Shown: in pieces, positions 12,046-20,549 of the stretch
How the letters are laid out: every line of letters begins with the position of its first letter
Position numbering within the stretch: position 1 is the stretch's first letter
Origin: Cellulomonas sp. 73-145
GTDB taxonomy: Bacteria > Actinomycetota > Actinomycetes > Actinomycetales > Cellulomonadaceae
Length of the DNA stretch: 64,000 nucleotides
NCBI GenBank assembly: GCA_001898185.1
Contig: MKTI01000009.1
Coordinates: 62,001-126,000 of the forward strand
Direction: 5' to 3'
The notes under the pieces: generated by a model
What the model was told of the DNA's origin: nothing
What the model saw: only the letters and a program-made list of their open reading frames with translations
The model's database searches: none
Position numbers and translations under genes: made by a program

Positions 12046-12903
12046 GTGGGTGTTCTGCTCGGGCTGCTGCTCGGTGGCGGGCTCGCCTGCATCTGGTGGT
12101 CGTGCTGGCCGTCCTCGACCGTCCCGCGGCAGCGTGCTCGGTGGGTCGAGACCATGCGGGACACGCTGGCCCAGGCCGGTGTCAGTGGGGTGGAGCCCGC
12201 GGCCGTGGTGGGCGCGAGCGCCCTGGCCGGCCTCGTCGTGGCGGTCGTCGCGTTCGCCGTGGTCCCGGTCGCGCCGATCGTGGTGGCGTTCACCTGCTTC
12301 GGCGCGGGCGCGCCGTGGCTGCTGCTCCGGGGCCGGGCGCGACGGCGCCTCGGTCGCCTGCGGCAGCTGTGGCCCGACGTGGTCGACCACCTCGCCTCGG
12401 GCGTCCGTGCGGGCCTGTCCCTCCCGGAGGCGCTCGCGCAGCTCGCCGACCGCGGCCCTGCGGAGCTTCGGGAACCGTTCGCGGCGTTCGCAGCGGACTA
12501 CCGGGCGTCCGGTCGGTTCGGCGAGAGCCTGGACGCGCTGAAGGACCGGCTGGCGGACCCGGTGGCGGACCGGATCGTCGAGGCGCTCCGGCTCACACGG
12601 GACGTCGGTGGGACGGACCTCGGCCGTCTGCTGCGCACGCTGTCCGCCTTCCTCCGTGACGACCTACGCACCCGAGGCGAGCTCGAGGCGCGCCAGAGCT
12701 GGACCGTCAACTCGGCACGCCTCGCCGCCGCGGCGCCGTGGATCGTGCTGGCGACCCTGGCATCACGTCACGAGGCGGTGCAGGCGTTCGGCACCCCTGC
12801 CGGTGCGCTCGTCCTGCTGCTGGGGGCCGGGTGCACGGTCGGGGCGTACCTGCTGATGCTGCGAGCCGCGCGCCTGCCCGACGATCCGAGGGTGCTGCGA
12901 TGA
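12046..12903 (+). CDS. tadB: Tad pilus inner-membrane platform protein TadB
   Basis: The 285-residue protein is a GspF/T2SSF-domain membrane platform component. It has an N-terminal membrane segment (VLLGLLLGGGLACIWW), a second hydrophobic pair at about 60-95, the cytoplasmic helical GspF domain (WPDVVDHLASGVRAGLSLPEAL...VGGTDLGRLLRTLSAFLRDD) and two C-terminal membrane helices. TadB and TadC form the platform on which the TadA ATPase acts. The GTG start is at 12046, and the stop overlaps tadC by four bases (ATGA). Confidence 0.9.
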   Translation: MGVLLGLLLGGGLACIWWSCWPSSTVPRQRARWVETMRDTLAQAGVSGVEPAAVVGASALAGLVVAVVAFAVVPVAPIVVAFTCFGAGAPWLLLRGRARRRLGRLRQLWPDVVDHLASGVRAGLSLPEALAQLADRGPAELREPFAAFAADYRASGRFGESLDALKDRLADPVADRIVEALRLTRDVGGTDLGRLLRTLSAFLRDDLRTRGELEARQSWTVNSARLAAAAPWIVLATLASRHEAVQAFGTPAGALVLLLGAGCTVGAYLLMLRAARLPDDPRVLR

Positions 12904-13832
12904 CCGCGGTGACGCTCGGCGGCGCCATCGGCCTCCTCGGCGGTGTGGGGCTCCTCCTCGTCGTGCTCCGGTGGCCCACGCGACGGCCGCCCCTCGACTC
13001 GCGGCTGGCGCCGTACCTGCGCGGGCGTCGCACCGAGTCCGCGCTGCTCCGCACGCCCGTCGCGACGTCGCCCTTCGGTGTGGCGGAGCGTCTGGCGGCA
13101 CCCTTCATGGCGGACGCGACGCGCCTGGTCGGCCGGCTCGGCTCACCCGCTCGAGAGCTGCGGCGCAGGCTTGCTCGCGCGGGCCGGACGGAGTCGGTGG
13201 AGCAGTTCCGCGCCGGTCAGGTCGTGTGGGGAGTGCTCGGCCTGGCGGGCGGGCTCGCCGCCGCCCTGCTGGTGGGCACGGTCCGCGGCGGCTCGCCCCT
13301 GGCGCTCGCCGTCCTCGTGGCGGTCAGCGGCATGAGCGGCGTCCTGCTGCGCGACTGGCTGCTGAGCCGGCAGGTCAGAGAGCGGGAGCAACGGATCCTC
13401 ACCGAGATGCCCACCGTCGCGGAGCTGCTCGCGCTCGCGGTCGGCGCCGGCGAGGGTGCCGCCGGAGCGCTCGAGCGCGTGGTGCGGTCCACCAGCGGAG
13501 CGCTGACGGAGGAGCTGCGCGCGACGCTCTCCGACGCGCGGGCGGGCGCCCCGCTCACCGAGGCGCTCGATGCGCTGGCCGGGCGTACCGGTCTGCCGGC
13601 GCTGACCCGGTTCGCCGAGGGGGTCGCCGTCGCGCTCGATCGCGGCACGCCGCTGGCCGACGTCCTGCGAGCGCAGGCGCAGGACGTCCGGGAGGAGTCC
13701 CGCCGCGCACTGATGGAGGCGGGCGGCCGCAAGGAGGTGCTGATGATGGTCCCGGTGGTGTTCCTGATCCTCCCGGTGACCGTCCTGTTCGCCGTGTTCC
13801 CCAGCCTCGTGGTGCTGCGGGTGGGCCTGTGA
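12900..13832 (+). CDS. tadC: Tad pilus inner-membrane platform protein TadC
   Basis: The 310-residue protein is the second GspF/T2SSF platform subunit. It starts with a membrane helix (LLGGVGLLLVVLRW), has two further helices at about 105-150, a cytoplasmic GspF domain (MPTVAELLALAVGAGEGAAGAL...AEGVAVALDRGTPLADVLRAQ), and ends in a hydrophobic helix (MMVPVVFLILPVTVLFAVF). Its ATG overlaps the tadB stop. The EGAAGAL segment and length fit actinobacterial TadC. Confidence 0.9.
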   Translation: MTAVTLGGAIGLLGGVGLLLVVLRWPTRRPPLDSRLAPYLRGRRTESALLRTPVATSPFGVAERLAAPFMADATRLVGRLGSPARELRRRLARAGRTESVEQFRAGQVVWGVLGLAGGLAAALLVGTVRGGSPLALAVLVAVSGMSGVLLRDWLLSRQVREREQRILTEMPTVAELLALAVGAGEGAAGALERVVRSTSGALTEELRATLSDARAGAPLTEALDALAGRTGLPALTRFAEGVAVALDRGTPLADVLRAQAQDVREESRRALMEAGGRKEVLMMVPVVFLILPVTVLFAVFPSLVVLRVGL

Positions 13833-13877
13833 CCGACACGTCGCCGGCGGAGGACCGGCGGGACAAGGAGGACGAGC

Positions 13878-14165
13878 ATGACGACATCCCGTGGACGGAT
13901 CCTGAGGCGGTTCCGCAGCCTGGTCTCCCGCGTGGTCGGCCCCACCGGCGGCCGTCCGGACGCCACCGCGGTCGGGACCGCGACGTCCGCGACCGGGACG
14001 GACGAGGACTCCGTGGCGGCGAGCGTGCCCGCAGACCGGGGAGACGTCCCGGGGTGGGTGCTGGTCACCCTGATGACGGCGGGACTGGTCTCGGCCCTGT
14101 GGCTGGTGGCGGGCAAGGCGCTGGTGAACCTGTTCGAGACGGCGATCAGTCACGTCGCGCCCTGA
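13878..14165 (+). CDS. Small membrane protein of the tad operon, possible Flp-type pilin
   Basis: The 95-residue protein has a basic Ser/Thr-rich N-terminal half and one hydrophobic segment (VPGWVLVTLMTAGLVSALWLVAG), then KALVNLFETAISHV. Position (directly after tadC, before the TadE-like genes) and size suggest the major Flp pilin of this locus. The prepilin cleavage motif G/xxxxEY is not intact: the segment reads RGDVPGWVLV, without the usual Glu-Tyr. The leader would be unusually long. A platform accessory protein is the alternative. The ATG at 13878 follows GGACAAGGAGGACGAGC. Confidence 0.6.
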   Translation: MTTSRGRILRRFRSLVSRVVGPTGGRPDATAVGTATSATGTDEDSVAASVPADRGDVPGWVLVTLMTAGLVSALWLVAGKALVNLFETAISHVAP

Positions 14166-14566
14166 TCCGGCGCGTCTGGTGCGGTGGGCGCCTTGCGTCG
14201 GAGCGCGGTTCGGCGGTCGTGGACTTCGTCCTGGTCGGGGCGCTGGTCGCGGTGCTCGGTGTCGCCGTGCTGCAGCTCGCGCTCGTGCTGCACGTGCGGG
14301 CGACGCTCGTGGACTGCGCCGGCGAGGGTGCGCGGTACGCCGCCCAGGCGGGGCACCGTCCGGCCGACGGCGTCGAGCGCACCCGGCTGCTGGCGAGCCA
14401 GGCGGTGTCGTCCGGCTACGCGGGCGACGTCACGGCGGTCCGGACCGTCGTCGACGGGGTGGACCTGGTCGAGGTGACGGTCCGAGCACCGTTCCCGGTG
14501 GTCGGCCTGGTCGGGCCGAGCGGGGAGCTGGTCGTGCGTGGCCATGCGCTCGTGGAGGGCGGATGA
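14162..14566 (+). CDS. TadE-like minor pilin
   Basis: About 135 residues: a short basic N terminus, then ERGSAVVDFVLVGALVAVLGVAVLQLALVLHVR, a TadE-type pseudopilin motif (RGSAVVDF), followed by a small extracytoplasmic domain. The start is uncertain. No ATG, GTG or TTG lies between the end of the preceding gene and the motif in this frame. The best-placed codon is CTG at 14162, overlapping the previous stop as CTGA. The nearest conventional alternative is a GTG at 14099, which would overlap the upstream gene by 67 bases. The 3' end overlaps the next gene by four bases (ATGA). Confidence 0.8.
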   Translation: MIRRVWCGGRLASERGSAVVDFVLVGALVAVLGVAVLQLALVLHVRATLVDCAGEGARYAAQAGHRPADGVERTRLLASQAVSSGYAGDVTAVRTVVDGVDLVEVTVRAPFPVVGLVGPSGELVVRGHALVEGG

Positions 14567-15051
14567 GCCGGCGGCCGGTGACCGGTCGCCCAGGCCGTCG
14601 GGACGTGCGAGTGCCGTCCCGGTGGAGCGACGACTCGGGCAACGCCGTCGTCGAGTTCCTCGGCCTCGCCGTGACGCTGCTCGTCCCGCTGGTGTACCTC
14701 GTCCTCGTGCTGGGCAGGCTGCAGGCCGGCACGTTCGCCGCGGACGCGGCGTCCCGTGACGCGGCACGTGCGTATGCCGGCGCGCAGACAGCCGATGCCG
14801 GTGCTGCCCGAGCCCTTGCCGCCGTCGGCGTGGCGCTGGACGACCAGGGCTTCGATGCCGCACCGGGGGACGTCCTGCGGCTGACGTGCTCCGCAGAGTG
14901 CCTCGCGCCCGGCAGCGAGGTGCACGCCGTCGTCCAGGTGAGGGTGCCGCTGCCGTTCGTGCCGCCCTTCGTCCGCTCCGCGGTCCCGCTCGAGATCGCG
15001 GTGTCCGCGGAGCACGCGGCGATGGTGGACGACTACCGGGCGGCACCGTGA
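14563..15051 (+). CDS. TadE family minor pilin
   Basis: The 162-residue protein has a basic N terminus and the pseudopilin motif DSGNAVVEFLGLAVTLLVPLVYLVLVLGRLQ, typical of TadE minor pilins. A secreted domain follows with a Cys pair (LTCSAECL) that could form a disulfide. It is probably processed by a prepilin peptidase encoded elsewhere. ATGA overlap upstream and GTGA overlap downstream place it in the middle of the coupled tad operon. Confidence 0.85.
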   Translation: MSRRPVTGRPGRRDVRVPSRWSDDSGNAVVEFLGLAVTLLVPLVYLVLVLGRLQAGTFAADAASRDAARAYAGAQTADAGAARALAAVGVALDDQGFDAAPGDVLRLTCSAECLAPGSEVHAVVQVRVPLPFVPPFVRSAVPLEIAVSAEHAAMVDDYRAAP

Positions 15052-15542
15052 GCCGCTCAGGGCTCGCCCCGCACGCACGGTGGACGCGCCGAGCGGTGGC
15101 CGGCGACGACGAGGGGCAGGTCACCCTGCTCGTCCTCGGCTTCGTGCTGCTCGCCGTCGCCCTGATCACGGTGGTGGTGGCGGCGACCGGAGTGCACCTC
15201 GACCGCAAGCGCCTGCTGGACCTCTCGGACCTGGCGAGCCTCGCCGCGGCGGACTCCGTCACGGACGACGGGTACTTCACGAACGGTGCGGCGTCGGGTG
15301 CTCGTGAGGTGCCGCTGAGCTCCGACGCGGTCCGTGCCGCGGTCGAGCGGTACGTCCGCGACCACCCGGACCGGTTCGCTCGGTGGTCGACGGTGCAGGT
15401 GCTCGAGGCCCGGACCGCGGACGGCCGTACCGTCGTCGTGCGACTGGGTGCGGTGAGCCGGCTGGCCCTGGTCGGACCGCTGCTGGCGCCATGGTCCGAC
15501 GGGGTCCGCATCGAGGCGACCGCCACGGCTCGCGCCTGGTGA
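15048..15542 (+). CDS. TadG-like pilus assembly protein
   Basis: The 164-residue protein begins with a pseudopilin-like segment ([50 protein letters not shown]) that matches the Tad/TadG N-terminal domain (Flp pilus-assembly TadE/G-like). The rest is a short secreted region. It is much shorter than proteobacterial TadG, as usual in actinobacteria. The GTG at 15048 overlaps the preceding stop. It is the last gene of the tad operon; prfB starts 97 bases further on. Confidence 0.8.
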   Translation: MSRSGLAPHARWTRRAVAGDDEGQVTLLVLGFVLLAVALITVVVAATGVHLDRKRLLDLSDLASLAAADSVTDDGYFTNGAASGAREVPLSSDAVRAAVERYVRDHPDRFARWSTVQVLEARTADGRTVVVRLGAVSRLALVGPLLAPWSDGVRIEATATARAW

Positions 15543-15639
15543 GCCACCGGGTCGGCCACGCGGCGGTGGCGGTCCCGGTCCGGTGCCTGACCGGCAGGCC
15601 CGGCAGGTGGTCAGCGGTGAACCGGTAGCCTGGACGGTC

Positions 15640-16752
15640 GTGGCCACCGACTTCCCCGCCGAGATCCGCGCGCTGCGCAGCACCCTCGAGTCGATCGAGG
15701 CTGTGATCGACCCGGCGGCGCTCCGGGAGAAGATCGCGGACCTGTCGAGCAAGGCGTCCGCGCCGAACCTGTGGGACGACCCGGAGTCGGCGCAGCAGGT
15801 GACGAGCCAGCTGTCCGCGGCTCAGTCCGAGCTCGAGCGGCTGGCGAAGCTGAACGCGCGCATCGACGACCTCGAGACGCTGGTGGAGCTCGCCACGGAG
15901 GAGGACGACGCCGACAGCGCGGCCGAGGCCGAGACGGAGCTCGGCGCCGTCCGCAAGGCGATGGGTGAGCTCGAGGTCCGCACGCTGCTGTCGGGGGAGT
16001 ACGACCAGCGCGAGGCCGTGGTGACGATCCGGTCCGGTGCCGGCGGCGTGGACGCGGCCGACTTCGCCGAGATGCTGATGCGGATGTACCTGCGGTGGGC
16101 GGAGCGGCACGGGTACCCCACCAAGGTGCTGGACACCAGCTACGCGGAGGAGGCGGGGCTGAAGAGCGCCACCTTCGAGGTGAAGGTGCCGTACGCCTAC
16201 GGGAACCTGTCGGTGGAGGCGGGCACCCACCGGCTGGTGCGCATCTCGCCGTTCGACAACCAGGGACGTCGTCAGACGAGCTTCGCGGCGGTCGAGGTGA
16301 TCCCGCTGATCGAGCAGACCGACCACATCGACGTGCCGGAGTCGGACATCCGGGTGGACGTGTTCCGGTCCTCCGGCCCCGGCGGCCAGTCGGTCAACAC
16401 CACCGACTCGGCGGTGCGGATCACCCACCTGCCAACCGGTCTCGTGGTGTCGATGCAGGACGAGAAGAGCCAGATCCAGAACCGAGCGGCCGCCATGCGC
16501 GTGCTGCAGTCGCGTCTGCTGGTGCTGCGGCAGCAGCAGGAGGACGCGAAGAAGAAGGAGCTGGCCGGCGACATCAAGGCCAGCTGGGGCGACCAGATGC
16601 GCAGCTACGTGCTGCACCCGTACCAGATGGTCAAGGACCTGCGCACCGACTACGAGGTGGGCAACCCGATGGCCGTGTTCGACGGTGACATCGACGGCTT
16701 CATCGAGGCGGGGATCCGCTGGCGCCGCGGCCAGGAGAACGGCACCGCCTGA
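15640..16752 (+). CDS. prfB: Peptide chain release factor 2
   Basis: The 370-residue RF2 recognises UAA and UGA stop codons. The tripeptide anticodon SPF is seen in [11 protein letters not shown], and the peptidyl-tRNA hydrolysis motif GGQ is at residues 248-250 in [17 protein letters not shown]. The reading frame is continuous: the programmed +1 frameshift found in many bacterial prfB genes is absent, as in other actinobacteria. The GTG at 15640 gives [13 protein letters not shown], a normal RF2 N terminus. It heads the conserved prfB-ftsE-ftsX-peptidase-smpB block. Confidence 0.97.
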   Translation: MATDFPAEIRALRSTLESIEAVIDPAALREKIADLSSKASAPNLWDDPESAQQVTSQLSAAQSELERLAKLNARIDDLETLVELATEEDDADSAAEAETELGAVRKAMGELEVRTLLSGEYDQREAVVTIRSGAGGVDAADFAEMLMRMYLRWAERHGYPTKVLDTSYAEEAGLKSATFEVKVPYAYGNLSVEAGTHRLVRISPFDNQGRRQTSFAAVEVIPLIEQTDHIDVPESDIRVDVFRSSGPGGQSVNTTDSAVRITHLPTGLVVSMQDEKSQIQNRAAAMRVLQSRLLVLRQQQEDAKKKELAGDIKASWGDQMRSYVLHPYQMVKDLRTDYEVGNPMAVFDGDIDGFIEAGIRWRRGQENGTA

Positions 16753-16874
16753 TCCGCGACGCGTGCTGCTCCACGGGCACGCTGCCGCGTCCGACGGCCG
16801 CTGTCGGACCGGCGCGCCTGCTGCCGACCGGTGAAGTCGGACGCCCGTCCGGGACGTATCGGGCATACCGGACA

Positions 16875-16899
16875 CCGGGTGCCGATTCACAGCACCCGG
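16875..16899 (+). terminator. Stem-loop between prfB and ftsE, possible terminator
   Basis: CCGGGTGC at 16875-16882 and GCACCCGG at 16892-16899 form an 8-bp stem with a 9-base loop, 122 bases after the prfB stop. There is no T tract. The remainder of 16753-17011 shows no gene and presumably contains the ftsE promoter. Confidence 0.4.
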
Positions 16900-17011
16900 G
16901 GCGGCGTGTCCTGCCCGGAGGGGTCGTCGGCCGTTCGTAGCCTCGAGGAGGCTCGCGAGGAGTGGGCCGTCCGGACGTCGGCGTGAGTCGATGCTCGGGG
17001 CACGACGAGGC

Positions 17012-17713
17012 ATGGGCAGGCACGTGATCCGGTTCGAGAACGTCACCAAGGTCTATGCACGCGGTGCGAGGCCCGCGCTCGACCGGGTGAGCCTCGACGT
17101 CGAGCGCGGTGAGTTCGTCTTCCTCGTCGGCTCGTCCGGCTCGGGGAAGTCGACCTTCCTGCGGCTCGTGCTGCGCGAGGAGCGCGCCTCCGCGGGCAAG
17201 GTGTTCGTCGCCGGCAAGGAACTGAGCACCCTCTCGTCGTGGAAGGTGCCGCAGATGCGCCGCCAGATCGGCGCCGTGTTCCAGGACTTCCGCCTGCTGC
17301 CCAACAAGACGGTCTTCGAGAACGTCGCCTTCGCGCTGCAGGTGATCGGCAAGCCGCGCCACCACATCCTCACCACCGTGCCGGACGTGCTCGAGATGGT
17401 CGGGCTGGCCGGCAAGGAGAAGCGCCGCCCGCACGAGCTGTCCGGTGGCGAGCAGCAGCGCGTCGCCATCGCCCGTGCCTTCGTCAACCGCCCGTCGATC
17501 CTGCTGGCCGACGAGCCGACCGGAAACCTCGACCCGACCACGTCACTGGGGATCATGCGCCTGCTCGACCGCATCAACCGCACCGGCACCACCGTGGTGA
17601 TGGCCACGCACGACGACGAGATCGTCGACCAGATGCGCAAGCGGGTGGTCGAGCTGAACACCGGGGCCATGGTGCGCGACCAGTCGCGCGGCGTGTACGG
17701 CTCGGACCGCTGA
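17012..17713 (+). CDS. ftsE: Cell-division ATP-binding protein FtsE
   Basis: The 233-residue ABC ATPase has Walker A ([13 protein letters not shown]), the Q-loop, the signature [14 protein letters not shown], Walker B ([13 protein letters not shown]) and the H-loop (MATHDDEIV). FtsE with FtsX forms a type VII ABC complex that activates peptidoglycan hydrolases at the septum. The ATG at 17012 is used; a GTG at 17024 ([11 protein letters not shown]) gives the more usual length and is possible. ftsX begins 13 bases after the stop. Confidence 0.96.
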   Translation: MGRHVIRFENVTKVYARGARPALDRVSLDVERGEFVFLVGSSGSGKSTFLRLVLREERASAGKVFVAGKELSTLSSWKVPQMRRQIGAVFQDFRLLPNKTVFENVAFALQVIGKPRHHILTTVPDVLEMVGLAGKEKRRPHELSGGEQQRVAIARAFVNRPSILLADEPTGNLDPTTSLGIMRLLDRINRTGTTVVMATHDDEIVDQMRKRVVELNTGAMVRDQSRGVYGSDR

Positions 17714-17726
17714 GGGGACCGGGACC

Positions 17727-18641
17727 GTGCGACTGCAGTTCATCCTCTCCGAGATCGGCATCGGTCTCCGCCGCAACCTCTCGATGACCATCTCCGTCAT
17801 CCTCGTCACCTTCGTGTCGCTGACCTTCGTCGGCGTCGCCGGGCTGCTGCAGACGCAGATCGGCAAGATGAAGGACCAGTGGTACGACAAGGTCGAGGTG
17901 TCGGTGTTCCTCTGCCCGGCCAACTCGTCGGCCACGACGTGCTCGTCTGGCGAGGTGACCGACGCGCAGAAGGCGGACATCCAGTCGGCGCTGGACGCGC
18001 CCGAGGTCAAGCCGTACATCCAGAAGGTCTACTTCGAGACGAAGCAGGAGGCCTTCGCGTCGTTCCAGAAGCAGTTCGCCGGCCAGTTCTGGGCCAGCGC
18101 CGCGACGGTCGACGACATGAACTCCTCCTACCGCATCAAGCTGACCGACCCCACCAAGTACCAGGTGGTCGCCGACGTGCTGTCCGGTCGGCAGGGCGTG
18201 GAGCAGGTGCAGGACCAGCGGGCGCTGTTCGACAAGCTGTTCCTGGTGCTCGACCGCGCCACCCTGCTCGCCGGAGGCCTCGCGGCGGTGATGCTGCTCG
18301 CCGCGGTGCTGCTGATCACGACCACCATCCGGCTCTCGGCACTGAGCAGGCGCCGGGAGACGGGCATCATGCGGCTGGTCGGCGCGAGCACGGTGTTCAT
18401 CCAGCTGCCGTTCATGCTCGAGGGTGCGATCGCGGCGACCATCGGTGCCGCCCTGGCCGTCGGCGCCCTGTGGCTGGGCGTGCGGTACCTGGTCACCGAC
18501 TGGCTCGGCTCGTCCGTCGGCTGGATCCCGTACGTCGGGACCGGCGACGTCATGACGGTGGCGCCGATCCTCGTCGCGGTGGCGATCCTGCTGGCCGGTG
18601 TCTCGTCCGTCGTCACTCTGAGCCGCTACACGAAGGTGTGA
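17727..18641 (+). CDS. ftsX: Cell-division protein FtsX, permease-like
   Basis: The 304-residue protein has the FtsX layout: an N-terminal membrane helix ([22 protein letters not shown]), a large extracellular domain at about 45-170 and three C-terminal helices. The extracellular domain carries a Cys pair (FLCPANSS...TTCSSGEV) similar to actinobacterial FtsX. The loop [20 protein letters not shown] is the coupling region to FtsE. The GTG start at 17727 follows GAGGGGACCGGGACC. It is followed one base later by a secreted M23 peptidase, its probable extracellular effector. Confidence 0.95.
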   Translation: MRLQFILSEIGIGLRRNLSMTISVILVTFVSLTFVGVAGLLQTQIGKMKDQWYDKVEVSVFLCPANSSATTCSSGEVTDAQKADIQSALDAPEVKPYIQKVYFETKQEAFASFQKQFAGQFWASAATVDDMNSSYRIKLTDPTKYQVVADVLSGRQGVEQVQDQRALFDKLFLVLDRATLLAGGLAAVMLLAAVLLITTTIRLSALSRRRETGIMRLVGASTVFIQLPFMLEGAIAATIGAALAVGALWLGVRYLVTDWLGSSVGWIPYVGTGDVMTVAPILVAVAILLAGVSSVVTLSRYTKV

Positions 18642-18642
18642 C

Positions 18643-19995
18643 ATGAACCCTCAGACGACCCTTCGCCGCCGACGCTCCCGAGATCTGCGCCGAGGGCTGG
18701 CCGCGGTGCTGTCCGCCCTGCTGCTCGCCCTGGTGGCGACCGCGTCACCGGCCGGCGCCGACGACCTGTCGAACAAGCGCAAGCAGACGCAGGCCCAGAT
18801 CCAGGCGAACCAGGCCCAGCAGGATGCTCTGCAGGCCTCGCTCGAGGACCTCTCGGCCAACCTGGCCCAGGTCGTGTCCGACCTGCAGAACGTGCAGGCG
18901 CAGCTGCCGGGGGCGCAGCAGAAGCTGGACCAGGCCAACGCGACGTTGCAGGCCGCCCAGCGCGAGGCGCAGCGGATCGCCGACGAGCTGGCGGACGCCA
19001 AGTCGCAGGAGTCGGCGATCACCGACGCGGTCGCCAAGGACCAGGCGCAGGCCGCCCAGGTCCGGACCGCGATCGGGCAGATGGCGCGTCAGGCGTACCA
19101 GGGCGGCGCTGCGGCTGACACATCGGGACTCTCGGCGGTGCTCAGCGCGAGCGACGCCCAGGACTTCGTCGCGCGCTTCGCCCTCGCCTCGACCGCGCAG
19201 CGCACGCAGGAGCAGGTGCTGGGCCAGATGCAGCAGCTCGAGGCGCAGGACCGCAACTCGCAGGCCCGCCTGACGGCGGTCCGGCAGCGGATCGACGAGC
19301 TGAAGAAGGCCGCCGACCAGCAGGTGGTGATCGCCGACCAGGCCAGCAAGGCCGCGGCGGCGGCGAAGGCGCAGCTCGACCAGCTGCTGGCTCAGCAGGC
19401 CCAGAAGCAGGCGGCGCTCCAGGGGCAGATCGCACAGGCGCAGGCCGACCAGGCCGCCCTCGACGCGGCGCGCACCCAGCTCGACCAGCAGCTGGCGCAG
19501 ATCGTGGCGCAGCAGGCGGCGCAGGCCGCGGCTGCCGCTCGCGCGGCGGCGGCCAGCGGGCGGCCCGCACAGGCCGCGGCCGGTGCCTGGTTCGTCAACC
19601 CCACGGCGAACAACCCGATCGTCGTGACGTCCGAGTACGGCATGCGCCTGCAGCCGATCCTACACATCTGGCGGCTGCACGCCGGCATCGACCTGATGGA
19701 CCACTGCGACCAGCCGGTGTACGCGGGGCGCGACGGGATCGTGCAGTGGGCCATGTACCGCACCGGCCTGGGCAACCAGGTGATGGTCGACCACGGGTGG
19801 GTGAACGGCGCGTCGCTGATGTCCAGCTACAACCACCTGAACAGCTTCGCCGTCTCGGCCGGTCAGCACGTCACCGCCGGTCAGGTGGTCGGGTACGCCG
19901 GCATGACCGGTGGCGTGTCGACCGGCTGCCACCTGCACTTCGAGGTGTACATCAACGGCGGCACCGTGAACCCCCGCCCGTACCTCGGCCTCTGA
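18643..19995 (+). CDS. Secreted coiled-coil M23 peptidase, probable FtsEX effector
   Basis: The 450-residue protein has a signal peptide (RRGLAAVLSALLLALVATASPAGA), long Gln/Ala-rich coiled coils at about 40-300, and a C-terminal M23 (LytM) domain. Both zinc motifs are intact: HAGID with His346 and Asp350, and HLHFEV with His430 and His432. The layout matches EnvC-like proteins, but unlike Escherichia coli EnvC the peptidase domain looks catalytically complete. It may therefore cut peptidoglycan cross-links itself when FtsEX engages the coiled coil. The ATG at 18643 is one base after the ftsX stop, within the same operon. Confidence 0.92.
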   Translation: MNPQTTLRRRRSRDLRRGLAAVLSALLLALVATASPAGADDLSNKRKQTQAQIQANQAQQDALQASLEDLSANLAQVVSDLQNVQAQLPGAQQKLDQANATLQAAQREAQRIADELADAKSQESAITDAVAKDQAQAAQVRTAIGQMARQAYQGGAAADTSGLSAVLSASDAQDFVARFALASTAQRTQEQVLGQMQQLEAQDRNSQARLTAVRQRIDELKKAADQQVVIADQASKAAAAAKAQLDQLLAQQAQKQAALQGQIAQAQADQAALDAARTQLDQQLAQIVAQQAAQAAAAARAAAASGRPAQAAAGAWFVNPTANNPIVVTSEYGMRLQPILHIWRLHAGIDLMDHCDQPVYAGRDGIVQWAMYRTGLGNQVMVDHGWVNGASLMSSYNHLNSFAVSAGQHVTAGQVVGYAGMTGGVSTGCHLHFEVYINGGTVNPRPYLGL

Positions 19996-20078
19996 ATCGG
20001 CCTGCGTCCGGGTCCGCTGCCTGTGTAGGCTTCCACGGGCCCGCCGGGACGGTGGGCTGATCGAGGGGAGGCGGCACG

Positions 20079-20549
20079 GTGGTCAAGCCGACCGGGCGCA
20101 GCCTCGTCGCGGCCAACCGCAAGGCCCGCCACGACTACACGATCGAGGACGTCTACGAGGCCGGCGTCGTCCTCACCGGCACCGAGGTCAAGGCCCTGCG
20201 GGCCGGGCGGGCGTCCCTGGTGGACGGCTGGTGCGAGGTCGACGGCGGCGAGGCGTGGCTGCACGGCGTCCACATCCCCGAGTACTCCCAGGGCACCTGG
20301 ACCAACCACGCTCCGCGGCGCAAGCGCAAGCTGCTGCTGCACCACGACGAGATCGAGCGCCTCGCTGCCGGCACCAGGGAGAAGGGTCAGACGATCGTTC
20401 CGCTGGCCCTGTACTTCCTGAACGGGCGCGCCAAGGTGGAGATCGCCCTGGCCCGCGGCAAGAAGGACTGGGACAAGCGTCAGGCGCTCCGCGAGCGTCA
20501 GGACAACCTGGAGTCGCAGCGGGCCATCCGGGAGCGACGGGACCGGTGA
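20079..20549 (+). CDS. smpB: SsrA-binding protein SmpB
   Basis: The 156-residue protein binds tmRNA and brings it to stalled ribosomes. Diagnostic segments are [54 protein letters not shown], and the basic C-terminal tail [14 protein letters not shown], which enters the decoding centre. The GTG at 20079 follows GAGGGGAGG. Its RNA partner ssrA lies 7.6 kb downstream rather than adjacent. The stop overlaps the next gene by four bases. Confidence 0.97.
   Translation: MVKPTGRSLVAANRKARHDYTIEDVYEAGVVLTGTEVKALRAGRASLVDGWCEVDGGEAWLHGVHIPEYSQGTWTNHAPRRKRKLLLHHDEIERLAAGTREKGQTIVPLALYFLNGRAKVEIALARGKKDWDKRQALRERQDNLESQRAIRERRDR

Noticed and set aside
15640..16752. Programmed frameshift in prfB
   Set aside because: The coding frame is continuous and has no in-frame early stop, so release factor 2 is made without frameshifting.
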